From Mycolicibacterium cosmeticum (GTDB taxonomy: Bacteria > Actinomycetota > Actinomycetes > Mycobacteriales > Mycobacteriaceae), in NCBI RefSeq assembly GCF_000613185.1, contig NZ_CCBB010000001.1:1736001-1800000 (forward strand): DNA of 64,000 nucleotides. Direction: 5' to 3'. Shown one piece after another: positions 15,337 through 25,204 of the stretch (position 1 is its first letter; every line of letters begins with the position of its first letter). The translations under genes and the position numbers were made by a program. A model generated the notes under the pieces. It had not been told where the DNA came from. It worked only from the letters and a program-made list of their open reading frames with translations, and ran no database searches.

Positions 15337-17006
15337 TGAGCAGTCAAACAGCGGGGATCCTGTTCCTCGTCTCCCTGATCGTCGCCCTGGTGGCCGTGCA
15401 CGTTCCGCTGGGCGACTACATGTACCGGGTCTACTCGTCCGAGAAGCACTCTCGGGGCGAGCGCGTCATCTACAAGGCCATCGGCGCCGACCCCGACACC
15501 GAGCAGACCTGGGGCTCGTATGCCCGCAGCGTGCTGGCCTTCTCGGCGATCAGCATCATCTTCCTGTTCGTGCTGCAGCTGGTGCAGGGCAAGCTCCCGC
15601 TGCACCTCAACGATCCCGCCACCCCGATGACTCCGGCCTTGGCCTGGAACACCGCGGTCAGCTTCGTCACCAACACCAACTGGCAGGCCTACTCGGGTGA
15701 ATCCACCCAGGGCCACCTCGTCCAGATGGCCGGGCTCGCCGTGCAGAACTTCGTCTCCGCCGCCGTCGGCATGGCCGTCGCCATGGCGTTCATCCGCGGG
15801 CTGGCCCGGCGCAACACCGGTGACCTCGGCAACTTCTGGGTCGACCTGGTGCGCGGCAGCATCCGGATCCTGCTGCCGATCTCGGTCGTCGCCGCCATCA
15901 TCCTGATCGCCGGCGGCGCCATCCAGAACTTCCACCTGCACGACCAGGTGGTCAACACCCTCAACGGCGGCCAGCAGACCATCACCGGCGGCCCAGTCGC
16001 CAGCCAAGAGGCCATCAAGGAACTCGGCACCAACGGCGGCGGGTTCTACAACGCCAACTCCGCGCACCCGTTCGAGAACCCCAACAGCTGGACCAACTGG
16101 GTCGAGATCTTCCTGCTGCTGGTCATCAGCTTCTCGCTGCCCCGCACCTACGGGCGCATGGTGGAAAGCAAGAAGCAGGGCTACGCCATCGCCGCCGTGA
16201 TGACGATCATCGCGCTGGCCAGCACCAGCCTGATGCTGCTGTTCCAGCTGCAGCACCACGGCACCGTGCCGACCGCGATCGGCTCGGCGATGGAGGGTGT
16301 CGAACAGCGCTTCGGCGTTGCTAATTCGGCCGTCTTCGCCAGCGCCACCACGCTCACCTCCACCGGTGCAGTCGACTCGTTCCACGACTCGTACACCAGC
16401 CTCGGCGGCATGATGACGCTGTTCAACATGCAACTCGGTGAGGTGGCGCCCGGCGGCACCGGCTCCGGCCTGTACGGCATGCTGATCCTGGCGATCATCA
16501 CCGTCTTCGTCGCGGGCCTGATGGTCGGGCGGACCCCGGAATACCTCGGCAAGAAGATCACCCCGCGGGAGATCAAGCTCGCCGCAACGTATTTCCTCAT
16601 CACCCCGCTGATCGTGCTGACCGGCACCGCGATCGCCATGGCGATGCCCGGCCAGCGGGCCGGCATGCTGAACACCGGACCACACGGCCTGTCCGAGGTG
16701 CTCTACGCCTTCACCTCGGCCGCCAACAACAACGGTTCGGCATTCGCCGGCATCACCGTCAACACCGAGTGGTACAACACCGCACTCGGTTTGGCCATGG
16801 TGTTCGGCCGGTTCCTACCGATCATCTTCGTGCTCGCCCTGGCCGGCACGCTGGCCAAGCAGGGCAAGACCCCAGAGTCCATCGGCACGCTGCCCACCCA
16901 CCGACCGCAGTTCGTCGGCATGGTCGCCGGTGTCACGCTGATCCTGGTCGCCCTCACCTTCCTGCCGATGCTCGCGCTCGGCCCCCTCGCTGAAGGAATT
17001 CACTGA
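15336..17006 (+). CDS. kdpA: KdpA, potassium-translocating subunit
   Basis: 556 residues, the usual length, with ten or so membrane helices. It forms the high-affinity K+ channel of the KdpFABC pump. Selectivity-filter-like segments are visible: [42 protein letters not shown] and [11 protein letters not shown], one per repeat of the SKT-type fold. GTG start at 15336 overlapping the kdpF stop; the stop overlaps the kdpB ATG. Confidence 0.97.
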   Translation: MSSQTAGILFLVSLIVALVAVHVPLGDYMYRVYSSEKHSRGERVIYKAIGADPDTEQTWGSYARSVLAFSAISIIFLFVLQLVQGKLPLHLNDPATPMTPALAWNTAVSFVTNTNWQAYSGESTQGHLVQMAGLAVQNFVSAAVGMAVAMAFIRGLARRNTGDLGNFWVDLVRGSIRILLPISVVAAIILIAGGAIQNFHLHDQVVNTLNGGQQTITGGPVASQEAIKELGTNGGGFYNANSAHPFENPNSWTNWVEIFLLLVISFSLPRTYGRMVESKKQGYAIAAVMTIIALASTSLMLLFQLQHHGTVPTAIGSAMEGVEQRFGVANSAVFASATTLTSTGAVDSFHDSYTSLGGMMTLFNMQLGEVAPGGTGSGLYGMLILAIITVFVAGLMVGRTPEYLGKKITPREIKLAATYFLITPLIVLTGTAIAMAMPGQRAGMLNTGPHGLSEVLYAFTSAANNNGSAFAGITVNTEWYNTALGLAMVFGRFLPIIFVLALAGTLAKQGKTPESIGTLPTHRPQFVGMVAGVTLILVALTFLPMLALGPLAEGIH

Positions 17007-19153
17007 TGACCACCCCCACCCTCGACGCGCCGCAGTCGCACACATCGAAACCCGCAGGCGGCACACGCATTCAAGGCGGCCTGCTCGATCCGAAGATGCT
17101 GTGGAAGTCGATGCCCGACGCGTTGCGCAAGCTCGACCCGCGCACCCTGTGGCGCAATCCGGTCATGCTGATCGTCGAGATCGGCGCCGTCTGGAGCACC
17201 ATCCTGGCCGCGGTCGAACCGTCCTGGTTCGGTTGGCTCACCGTGATCTGGCTGTGGCTGACGGTCATCTTCGCCAACCTCGCCGAGGCCGTGGCCGAGG
17301 GCCGCGGCAAGGCCCAGGCCGAAACCCTGCGCAAGACCAAGACCTCGACCATGGCCCGGCGCCTCATCGACTGGGGCCCCAACCGCCCCGTCAACGAGGA
17401 AGAGGTCGCCGCTCCCCTGCTGCAGCAGGGCGACTACGTCGTCGTCGAAGCCGGACAAGTCATCCCCGGTGACGGTGACGTGGTGGAAGGCATTGCCTCG
17501 GTTGACGAATCCGCGATCACCGGTGAATCGGCTCCGGTGATCCGGGAGTCGGGCGGTGACCGCTCGGCCGTCACCGGTGGTACGACGGTGCTGTCCGACC
17601 GCATCGTCGTGCGCATCACCCAGAAGCCGGGTGAGAGCTTCATCGACCGGATGATCTCCCTGGTCGAGGGCGCCAACCGGCAGAAGACCCCCAACGAGAT
17701 CGCGCTGAACATCCTGCTGGCCTCGCTGACCATCATCTTCGTGTTCGCCGTCGCGACGCTGCAGCCGCTGGCCATCTACTCCAAGATGAACAACCCCGGC
17801 GTGCCGGATTCGTTGGCGCTCACCGGAAACGGTGTCTCCGGCATCGTCATGGTGTCGCTGCTGGTGTGCCTGATCCCGACGACCATCGGCGCCCTGTTGT
17901 CGGCCATCGGTATCGCCGGCATGGACCGGCTGGTGCAGCGCAACGTGCTGGCCATGTCCGGTCGCGCCGTCGAAGCCGCCGGTGACGTGAACACCCTGCT
18001 GCTGGACAAGACCGGCACCATCACCCTGGGCAACCGGCAGGCGTCTAATTTCGTTCCGCTGACCGGTGTCTCACCCGAGACCCTGGCCGATGCCGCACAG
18101 CTGTCCAGCCTGGCCGACGAGACGCCGGAAGGCCGTTCCATCGTGGTGTTCGCCAAGCAGGAGTACGGCCTGCGGGCCCGCACCCCTGGCGAGCTGAAGA
18201 CCGCGCAGTGGGTGGAGTTCACCGCCCAGACCCGGATGTCGGGTGTCGACCTCGGCCCCGGACACTCCCTGCGCAAGGGTGCGGCGAGCTCGGTGGCCGA
18301 GTGGGTACGCAGCCAGGGCGGCCAGGTGCCCTCGGAGTTGGGCGATATCGTCGACGGCATCTCGGCCGCCGGCGGCACCCCGCTGGTGGTCGGCCAGACG
18401 CTCGACGGCACGGCATCGGTGCTCGGCGTCATCCATCTCAAGGACGTCGTCAAGCAGGGCATGCGGGAGCGTTTCGACGAGATGCGCCGGATGGGCATCC
18501 GCACCGTGATGATCACCGGTGACAACCCGTTGACCGCCAAGGCGATTGCCGACGAGGCCGGCGTGGACGACTTCCTCGCCGAAGCCACTCCCGAAGACAA
18601 GATGGCGCTGATCAAGAAGGAGCAGGCGGGCGGCAAGCTGGTCGCGATGACCGGTGACGGCACCAACGACGCCCCGGCGCTGGCGCAGGCCGATGTCGGC
18701 GTCGCGATGAACACCGGGACCTCGGCGGCCAAAGAGGCCGGCAACATGGTCGACCTGGACTCCGACCCCACCAAGCTGATCGAGATTGTGGAAATCGGTA
18801 AGCAGCTGTTGATCACCCGCGGTGCACTGACGACGTTCTCCATCGCCAACGACATCGCGAAGTACTTCGCGATCATCCCGGCGTTGTTCGTCTCGCTGTT
18901 CCCCGGCCTGGACCTGCTGAACATCATGCGGCTGCACAGCCCGCAGTCGGCGATCCTGTCGGCGGTGATCTTCAACGCCGTGGTCATCGTGGCGCTCATC
19001 CCGCTGTCGCTGCGCGGTGTCCGCTACACCCCGAGCAGCGCGTCGAAGCTGTTGTCGCGCAACCTCTACATCTACGGTCTCGGCGGCATCATCGCGCCGT
19101 TCATCGGCATCAAAATCATCGATCTCGTTATCCAGTTCTTGCCAGGGATGTGA
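17006..19153 (+). CDS. kdpB: KdpB, P-type ATPase subunit
   Basis: 715 residues. Catalytic subunit that hydrolyses ATP to drive K+ uptake. The actuator loop with [10 protein letters not shown], the phosphorylation motif DKTGT (about residue 334) and the hinge [17 protein letters not shown] are all intact. Membrane helices flank them in the P-type order. ATG overlaps the kdpA stop (TGATG). The N-terminal 25 residues before GGLLDP are polar and variable, as in related species. Confidence 0.97.
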   Translation: MTTPTLDAPQSHTSKPAGGTRIQGGLLDPKMLWKSMPDALRKLDPRTLWRNPVMLIVEIGAVWSTILAAVEPSWFGWLTVIWLWLTVIFANLAEAVAEGRGKAQAETLRKTKTSTMARRLIDWGPNRPVNEEEVAAPLLQQGDYVVVEAGQVIPGDGDVVEGIASVDESAITGESAPVIRESGGDRSAVTGGTTVLSDRIVVRITQKPGESFIDRMISLVEGANRQKTPNEIALNILLASLTIIFVFAVATLQPLAIYSKMNNPGVPDSLALTGNGVSGIVMVSLLVCLIPTTIGALLSAIGIAGMDRLVQRNVLAMSGRAVEAAGDVNTLLLDKTGTITLGNRQASNFVPLTGVSPETLADAAQLSSLADETPEGRSIVVFAKQEYGLRARTPGELKTAQWVEFTAQTRMSGVDLGPGHSLRKGAASSVAEWVRSQGGQVPSELGDIVDGISAAGGTPLVVGQTLDGTASVLGVIHLKDVVKQGMRERFDEMRRMGIRTVMITGDNPLTAKAIADEAGVDDFLAEATPEDKMALIKKEQAGGKLVAMTGDGTNDAPALAQADVGVAMNTGTSAAKEAGNMVDLDSDPTKLIEIVEIGKQLLITRGALTTFSIANDIAKYFAIIPALFVSLFPGLDLLNIMRLHSPQSAILSAVIFNAVVIVALIPLSLRGVRYTPSSASKLLSRNLYIYGLGGIIAPFIGIKIIDLVIQFLPGM

Positions 19154-19154
19154 C

Positions 19155-20036
19155 ATGTTCTTCTCCAATTTGGTTCGTCAGCACGTGGCCGCACTGCGCG
19201 CCCTGCTGGTTCTCACCGTGATCCTCGGTCTGGGCTACCCGGTGTTCATCTGGCTGGTGGCCCAGATCCCCGGCCTGCACGACAAGGCCAACGGGTCGAT
19301 CGTCGAGGCGAACGGAAAGCCGGTGGGCAGCAGCCTGATCGGACAGTTGTTCACCGACGACAAGGGGAATGCCCTGCCGCAGTACTTCCAGAGCCGCCCG
19401 TCGGCCGCCGGTGACGGCTACGACCCGCTGGCCACCAGCGCCAGCAACCTGGGCCCGGAGAGCATCGTCGATGGTGCGGACAAGCCCAGCCTGCTCACCC
19501 TGGTGTGCCAGCGCAGCGCCGCCGTCGGGGAACTGGAAGGCGTCAACGGAGCCCGCCCGTTCTGCACGGGCGGCGGGGAAAGCGTCGGCGCGGTGTTGTC
19601 GGTGATCGGGCCCCGCGACGCCGCGGGCAACGTCGTGCACCCCACCCGGGTGGTGAGCGTCAACGAACCCTGCGAGACCACCAAGGTGCCGTTCCTGAAC
19701 ACCTACGAGGGCGTGCGCGTCGAATGCGCGAAGTTCGGCGAGGACTACAGCCTGGGCCAGATCGTGCCCATCAGGGGTGCCGCGGCGGCCGACCCGGCTG
19801 TGCCCGCGGACGCCGTCACCGCCAGTGGCAGCGGCCTGGACCCCGACATCTCCCCCGCCTACGCCGCCATCCAGGTGGACCGGGTCGCCAAGGCCCGCGG
19901 GGTCAGCCCGGACGTGATCCGCACGGCCATCGACGACAACCTGACCGGACGCGCCCTCGGCTTCCTCGGCGAACCCCGGGTCAACGTGTTGGCCCTCAAC
20001 CTGGAATTGGACCAAAAGTATCCCGTGAAGAGTTGA
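19155..20036 (+). CDS. kdpC: KdpC, potassium-transporting ATPase subunit C
   Basis: 293 residues. One N-terminal membrane helix (LLVLTVILGLGYPVFIWLVA) is followed by a periplasmic part with GSSLIGQ, YFQSRPSAAG and the C-terminal GLDPDISPAYAAIQVDRVAKARG, all KdpC hallmarks. The protein is about 100 residues longer than enterobacterial KdpC, because of an insertion between SLLTLVCQR and AVTASGSGLDPDIS that carries four cysteines. The insertion is probably a lineage feature of mycobacteria. ATG one base after the kdpB stop. Confidence 0.95.
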   Translation: MFFSNLVRQHVAALRALLVLTVILGLGYPVFIWLVAQIPGLHDKANGSIVEANGKPVGSSLIGQLFTDDKGNALPQYFQSRPSAAGDGYDPLATSASNLGPESIVDGADKPSLLTLVCQRSAAVGELEGVNGARPFCTGGGESVGAVLSVIGPRDAAGNVVHPTRVVSVNEPCETTKVPFLNTYEGVRVECAKFGEDYSLGQIVPIRGAAAADPAVPADAVTASGSGLDPDISPAYAAIQVDRVAKARGVSPDVIRTAIDDNLTGRALGFLGEPRVNVLALNLELDQKYPVKS

Positions 20037-20043
20037 GGCTGCG

Positions 20044-22602
20044 GTGGATGATGTTGGTGTGACCACCGGCTCCTCGACGCACAAAGCCAAGCGCGGCGAA
20101 CTGCGCATCTATCTCGGAGCAGCACCCGGCGTTGGCAAGACGTTCGCGATGCTGGGTGAGGCGCACCGACGTCTGGACCGGGGCACCGACGTGGTGGCCG
20201 CGGTGGTGGAAACCCACGGCCGCGCCAAGACAGCCGAACTGCTGGACGGCATCGAGACCGTCCCGCCGCGCTACGTCGAGTATCGCGGCGGGCGGTTCCC
20301 CGAACTGGACGTCGACGCCGTCATCGCGCGGCACCCCGAGGTGGTGCTGGTCGACGAGCTGGCCCACACCAACACCCCGGGCAGCAGGAACACCAAGCGT
20401 TGGCAGGACATCGAGGAGCTGCTCGACGCCGGGATCACCGTCATCTCGACGGTCAACGTTCAGCACCTGGAGAGCCTGAACGACGTCGTCACCCAGATCA
20501 CCGGCATCGAGCAGCAGGAGAAGGTGCCCGACGAGGTGGTGCGCGCCGCCGATCAGATCGAACTGGTGGACATCACCCCGGAGGCGCTGCGGCGCAGGCT
20601 CTCCCACGGCAACGTGTACGGCCCGGAACGGATCGACGCCGCCCTGTCGAACTACTTCCGCCGCGGCAACCTGACGGCGCTGCGCGAGCTGGCGCTGCTG
20701 TGGCTGGCCGATCAAGTCGATGCCGCACTGGCGAAATACCGGGCCGACAACAAGATCACCGACACCTGGGAGGCCCGCGAACGTGTCGTCGTCGCCGTCA
20801 CCGGGGGCGCCGAATCGGAGACCCTGGTGCGCCGGGCATCGCGCATCGCGTCGAAGTCCAGCGCCGAACTGATGGTGGTCCATGTCGTGCGGGGCGACGG
20901 CCTGTCCGGTGTGTCGGCGCCCCAGATGGGTAAGGTGCGCGAGCTGGTGGCCAGCCTCGGGGCCACCCTGCACACCGTGGTGGGTGACGACGTGCCGGCC
21001 GCGCTGCTCGAGTTCGCCCGCGAGATGAACGCCACCCAGTTGGTGTTGGGCACCTCCCGACGGTCCCGCTGGGCCCGCATCTTCGACGAGGGCATCGGCG
21101 CGTCGGTGGTGCAGCAGTCCGGCAAGATCGACGTGCACATGGTGACGCACCCGGAAGCCAAACGGGCGCGGTCGTATTCGTCGATGGTGCCGTGGCAGAA
21201 GCACATCGCCTCCTGGCTGGCCGCGGTGATCGTCCCGTCCGTCATCTGCGCGGTGACCGCCCTCTGGCTGGACAGCTTCCTCGGCATCGGCGGCGAGAGC
21301 GCCATCTTCTTCATCGGTGTGCTCGTGGTCGCACTGCTCGGCGGCAAGACGCCGGCGGCCTTCTCCGCCTTGCTGTCCGGGCTGCTGCTGAACTACTTCC
21401 TGGTCACACCGCGCTACACCTTCACCATCGCCGAACCTGACAGCGCGGTCACCATTGTGGTGCTGCTGCTGGTGGCGGTGGCGGTGGCCGTCCTGGTGGA
21501 CGGCGCGGCCAGCCGGGCCCGCGAAGCCACCCGGGCGGCGCAGGAAGCCGAATTGCTGGCCCTGTTCGCCGGATCGGTGCTGCGCGGCGCCGACCTGGGC
21601 ATGCTGCTGGATCGCGTCCGCGAGACCTACGCCCAGCGCGCGGTCAGCCTGGTCCGGGAAGGCGCGGACGGTTTCACCACCGTGGCGTGTGTCGGTAAGG
21701 ACCCCTGCGTCGGGGTCGACGACGCCGACACCGCGGTCGAGGTCGGTGACGACGAATTCTGGATGCTGCTGTCCGGGCGCAAACTGACCGCCCGAGATCT
21801 GCGGGTGCTCGGCGCGGTGGCCAAACAGGCTGCCGGACTGGTGAAACAGCGCGAACTCACCGAGGAAGCCAGCCGTGCCGAGGCCATCGCCCAGGCCGAC
21901 GAACTGCGCCGCTCGCTGCTGTCGGCGGTCAGCCACGACCTGCGTACCCCGCTGGCCGCGGCCAAGGCCGCGGTGTCCAGCCTGCGCTCCGAGGACGTCG
22001 GGTTCTCGCCAGAGGACACGGCCGAGCTGCTGGCCACCATCGAGGAATCCATCGACCAGCTGACCGCACTGGTCGGCAACCTGCTGGATTCGTCCCGGCT
22101 GGCCACCGGGGTGGTGCGGCCGGAACTGCGCCGGGTGTACCTGGAGGAGACGGTGTCCCGGGCGCTGATCGGAATAAACAAGGGCACCACCGGCTTTCCA
22201 CGCAAGGAACTGGATCGGGTCAAGGTGGAGGTCGACGACGCCGTGGTGATGGCCGACAGTGGCCTACTGGAGCGGGTGCTGGCCAACCTGGTCGACAACG
22301 CGCTGCGGTACTCCCCGCCGGACCGGCCGGTGCGGGTCACCGCGGGCCGCGTCGGTGATCGGGTGTTGATCGCCGTGATCGACGAGGGTCCCGGGGTGGC
22401 CCGCGGCACCGAGGAGCAACTGTTCGAACCCTTCCAGCGGCTCGGTGACACCGACACCAGTACCGGTGTGGGCCTCGGGCTGTCGGTGGCCCGCGGTTTC
22501 GTGGAGGCCATGGGCGGCACGATCACCGCCTCCGACACCCCCGGCGGCGGGCTCACCGTCGAAATCGACTTGGCCGCACCACCGAAAGACGGACTTCGAT
22601 GA
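20044..22602 (+). CDS. kdpD: KdpD, turgor/potassium-sensing histidine kinase
   Basis: 852 residues. Order of parts: KdpD N-terminal domain with Walker A GAAPGVGKT (about residues 24-32); universal-stress-like domain (about 245-365); four membrane helices (about 385-490); a GAF-like linker; HisKA with the phospho-acceptor SHDLRTPLAAA (about 630); HATPase with NLVDNALRYSPP and GLGLSVARGFVEAMGG. GTG start at 20044 with GAGG upstream; GTG 20059 is an alternative. It shares its strand and probably its transcript with kdpFABC and overlaps kdpE by ATGA. Confidence 0.96.
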   Translation: MDDVGVTTGSSTHKAKRGELRIYLGAAPGVGKTFAMLGEAHRRLDRGTDVVAAVVETHGRAKTAELLDGIETVPPRYVEYRGGRFPELDVDAVIARHPEVVLVDELAHTNTPGSRNTKRWQDIEELLDAGITVISTVNVQHLESLNDVVTQITGIEQQEKVPDEVVRAADQIELVDITPEALRRRLSHGNVYGPERIDAALSNYFRRGNLTALRELALLWLADQVDAALAKYRADNKITDTWEARERVVVAVTGGAESETLVRRASRIASKSSAELMVVHVVRGDGLSGVSAPQMGKVRELVASLGATLHTVVGDDVPAALLEFAREMNATQLVLGTSRRSRWARIFDEGIGASVVQQSGKIDVHMVTHPEAKRARSYSSMVPWQKHIASWLAAVIVPSVICAVTALWLDSFLGIGGESAIFFIGVLVVALLGGKTPAAFSALLSGLLLNYFLVTPRYTFTIAEPDSAVTIVVLLLVAVAVAVLVDGAASRAREATRAAQEAELLALFAGSVLRGADLGMLLDRVRETYAQRAVSLVREGADGFTTVACVGKDPCVGVDDADTAVEVGDDEFWMLLSGRKLTARDLRVLGAVAKQAAGLVKQRELTEEASRAEAIAQADELRRSLLSAVSHDLRTPLAAAKAAVSSLRSEDVGFSPEDTAELLATIEESIDQLTALVGNLLDSSRLATGVVRPELRRVYLEETVSRALIGINKGTTGFPRKELDRVKVEVDDAVVMADSGLLERVLANLVDNALRYSPPDRPVRVTAGRVGDRVLIAVIDEGPGVARGTEEQLFEPFQRLGDTDTSTGVGLGLSVARGFVEAMGGTITASDTPGGGLTVEIDLAAPPKDGLR

Positions 22603-23282
22603 ACACCAGAGTGCTCGTGATCGACGACGAACCGCAGATCCTGCGGGCGTTGCGGATCAACCTGTCCGTGCGGGGCTACGAGGTCACCACCGCCGCCACC
22701 GGGGCCGAGGCGCTGCGGTCGGCGGCCGACCACCGTCCCGATGTGATCGTGCTGGACCTCGGGCTGCCCGACATGTCCGGGATCGAGGTGCTCGAAGGCC
22801 TGCGCGGGTGGCTGAGCGCACCGGTGATCGTGCTGTCGGCCCGCACCGATTCGTCGGACAAGGTGGAGGCGCTGGACGCCGGCGCCGACGACTACGTCAC
22901 CAAACCGTTCGGCATGGACGAGTTCCTGGCCCGGCTGCGCGCGGCGGTGCGGCGCGGCGCGGCCGCCACCGAACTGGACGAGCCCGTCATCGAAACATCG
23001 TCGTTCACCGTCGATCTCGCGATGAAGCGGGTCACCAAGAACGGCGTCGAGGTGCACCTGACCCCCACCGAATGGGGCATGTTGGAGATGCTGGTGCGCA
23101 ACCGGGGCAAGTTGGTGGGCCGCGAGGAACTACTCAAAGAGGTGTGGGGCCCGGCCTATGCCAAAGAGACCCATTATCTTCGGGTGTATCTCGCGCAGTT
23201 GCGCCGCAAGCTGGAAAACGACCCGTCGCACCCCGTGCACCTGCTCACCGAGGCGGGGATGGGGTACCGCTTTCAGGCTTGA
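22599..23282 (+). CDS. kdpE: KdpE, OmpR-family response regulator
   Basis: 227 residues. Receiver domain with VIDDEPQI, phospho-acceptor Asp in VIVLDLGLPDMSG, and conserved Lys in YVTKPFG. The winged-helix output domain ends with THYLRVYLAQLRRKLE and GMGYRF. It activates the kdp operon in response to KdpD. ATG overlaps the kdpD stop. Its last 38 bases overlap the convergent methyltransferase gene. Confidence 0.96.
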   Translation: MNTRVLVIDDEPQILRALRINLSVRGYEVTTAATGAEALRSAADHRPDVIVLDLGLPDMSGIEVLEGLRGWLSAPVIVLSARTDSSDKVEALDAGADDYVTKPFGMDEFLARLRAAVRRGAAATELDEPVIETSSFTVDLAMKRVTKNGVEVHLTPTEWGMLEMLVRNRGKLVGREELLKEVWGPAYAKETHYLRVYLAQLRRKLENDPSHPVHLLTEAGMGYRFQA

Positions 23283-24093
23283 CGGCCTGCAGGGTATAGG
23301 TCATCGGCACCCGGTCCCGGCCCTCCTCCAGCACGAACTCCCCGTCGAAGTCCGGGCTGGGAATGACGGCGTCACCGAGCGGATTCCACGGAACCTCGCG
23401 GTGTTCCTCCAACGCGGTGACGGTCAGCCCGGCGTCGGTGAGCGCGGTGAAGATCTCACCGAGCCCGTGGTTGAAGCTGATCGACGCCGGGGAGCTCAAC
23501 TGCCCCGGTCCCCCGTACGTCTCGTCCTCGACGAACACCAAGCCGTCGGTCTCGAAGTACGGGAACTCGACGACGAGCAGCCCGTCGGGACGCGGATCGC
23601 AGATCGCCCACAGCATCGGGTGCCCTTCCCGCATGAACAGCCGGCCGCCGGGCCGCAGCAGGCCGGCGACGGTCTGGGCCCAGCGCCGGATGTCGGGCAG
23701 CCAGCAGAGCGCCCCGATGCCGGTGTACACCAGGTCGAAATCACCGGTGGCGTCGTACGCGTCGGACTCGACGAAGGTGACGTCGACCCCCGCCCGCGCC
23801 GCCAGTTCACGCGCGGCCGCCAGCGCCGTCGGCGAGAAGTCGATTCCGGTCACCGATTTCGCGCCGAGACGCGCCAGTGACACGGTGTCGGTGCCGATAT
23901 GGCATTGCAGGTGCACCACATCCAGGCCGTCCAGGCGCCCCAGCCGGGGCAGGTCGTAGCGGACGACACTGGACAGGTAGTCGGAGTCGTCGAACCCGGC
24001 GAGGTCGTAGCCATCGGGTCCGACGTGCAGGGGTACCCGGGATTCCCAGTTCGCCAGGTTCAGCTCGCGCCAGTCCTCCGTCACGGTGACCAT
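23245..24093 (-). CDS. SAM-dependent methyltransferase, small-molecule type
   Basis: 282 residues. VVHLQCHIGTDTVSLARLGA is the SAM-binding motif I in the CHIGTD variant, followed by VTGIDFSPTAL and FDLVYTGIGALCWLPD. The N-terminal NLANWESRVPLH and C-terminal HREVPWNPLG are typical of a common actinobacterial family annotated as class I methyltransferases. ATG at 24093; the frame extends far upstream without coding character. Substrate unknown. The 3' end overlaps kdpE by 38 bp in convergent orientation. Confidence 0.85.
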   Translation of the reverse strand: MVTVTEDWRELNLANWESRVPLHVGPDGYDLAGFDDSDYLSSVVRYDLPRLGRLDGLDVVHLQCHIGTDTVSLARLGAKSVTGIDFSPTALAAARELAARAGVDVTFVESDAYDATGDFDLVYTGIGALCWLPDIRRWAQTVAGLLRPGGRLFMREGHPMLWAICDPRPDGLLVVEFPYFETDGLVFVEDETYGGPGQLSSPASISFNHGLGEIFTALTDAGLTVTALEEHREVPWNPLGDAVIPSPDFDGEFVLEEGRDRVPMTYTLQAVKPESGTPSPPR

Positions 24094-24158
24094 TCTCGCA
24101 CCCTGGATCAACTCATTTTCACGCCTGCGAAACCCGTTGCGGGCGTGACCAAGTGCGC

Positions 24159-24887
24159 TCACCTCCGGATGGTTGCGACGGCCATACCGATGGCCGCCAC
24201 CACCAGGACGGCGTCGATCATCAGCGCGTAGGTGCGCGGGGACGCCCGCGCCACGATGCGGCGGATGAGGAACGGCCCGACCATCAGCGCCGCGCCGATG
24301 ACGAGGCCGTGCACCACCATCGTCTCGTCGAGGGCACCCAACTGGGTGAATGTGGTCAGCTTGCCCGCATACAGCACGAGGGCGCCGGCGGCCTCCGAGC
24401 CGAGGAACGCTCCACCACTGAGCCCGAATCCGGTGAAGATCGGCACGCTCAGCGGACCCGTCGAGAGCACCAACCCCGTCAGGAAACCGACGATCACCCC
24501 GGCAACCGCGAGCTGCCACAGCCGCACTCGCCATTGCCGGGCCGCGGCGACGCGGCGGAGCGGGATCATCACGACGAAGAACGCCGCGAGGACCGCGTCG
24601 ACGACCGTAGGCGAGATCGTCATCAGCGTGTGCGCACCGACCACGGCGGCCGGTGTCCCGGGCACCGCGTAGGCGAGCACGGGCCGCCACCGGATCTCGC
24701 GCCACCAGGCGGCCACCCGGGCGACGTTGGCCAGCACCGCGGCGATGGCCATGACCGGCACCGCCACCCGCGGACCGTCGAGCACCACCAGCACCGGCAG
24801 CAGGATCAACGACGAGCCGGTGCCGACCAGACCGCCCAGGGCGCCGGCAACCAATGCGAGGAGCAGCAAAACCAACAGCGCAAGCAT
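24159..24887 (-). CDS. TauE/SafE (TSUP) family membrane permease
   Basis: 242 residues from the ATG at 24887, which has GAAGG at four bases; an upstream frame to 24998 is less likely. About seven hydrophobic helices, with the glycine-rich turn ALGGLVGTGSSLILLP in the first helical hairpin and TGPLSVPIFTGFGL at the start of the second half, as in sulfite/organosulfonate exporters of the TSUP superfamily. The transported anion cannot be told from the sequence. Confidence 0.82.
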   Translation of the reverse strand: MLALLVLLLLALVAGALGGLVGTGSSLILLPVLVVLDGPRVAVPVMAIAAVLANVARVAAWWREIRWRPVLAYAVPGTPAAVVGAHTLMTISPTVVDAVLAAFFVVMIPLRRVAAARQWRVRLWQLAVAGVIVGFLTGLVLSTGPLSVPIFTGFGLSGGAFLGSEAAGALVLYAGKLTTFTQLGALDETMVVHGLVIGAALMVGPFLIRRIVARASPRTYALMIDAVLVVAAIGMAVATIRR

Positions 24888-25204
24888 GAGGACCTTCTCG
24901 ACGGCACGCGGCGCGCCGCCGGAGATCCTCCAGGCTTTTGTCCGTTCAGATGACCGCGCCTCATCGGGAGTCGCGGTGGCGTCGCTCGGACCAGACACGT
25001 GCGTGACGCCGGAACCCTAGACGCTGTCGAGGACGAGTGTAGTCCGCGGTCCAGGGCCAGGGCGACGGTGCCGTGGATGTCGAATCGACGAGAGTCTACT
25101 CGTTTTCCGTGCACGAATGCCGTTGCGTGCGTGCATCTGTGGATGAATCCGCGATTGTGGATAACTACGGCTTGATGTCGGTGGTTCGTACTAGTGTTCG
25201 AATC
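24888..25204. other. 317-bp divergent promoter region
   Basis: It lies between the TSUP gene and the HNH gene. It contains TTCGAA just before the HNH start, and frames here are extensions of the flanking genes. No separate gene is seen. Confidence 0.4.
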
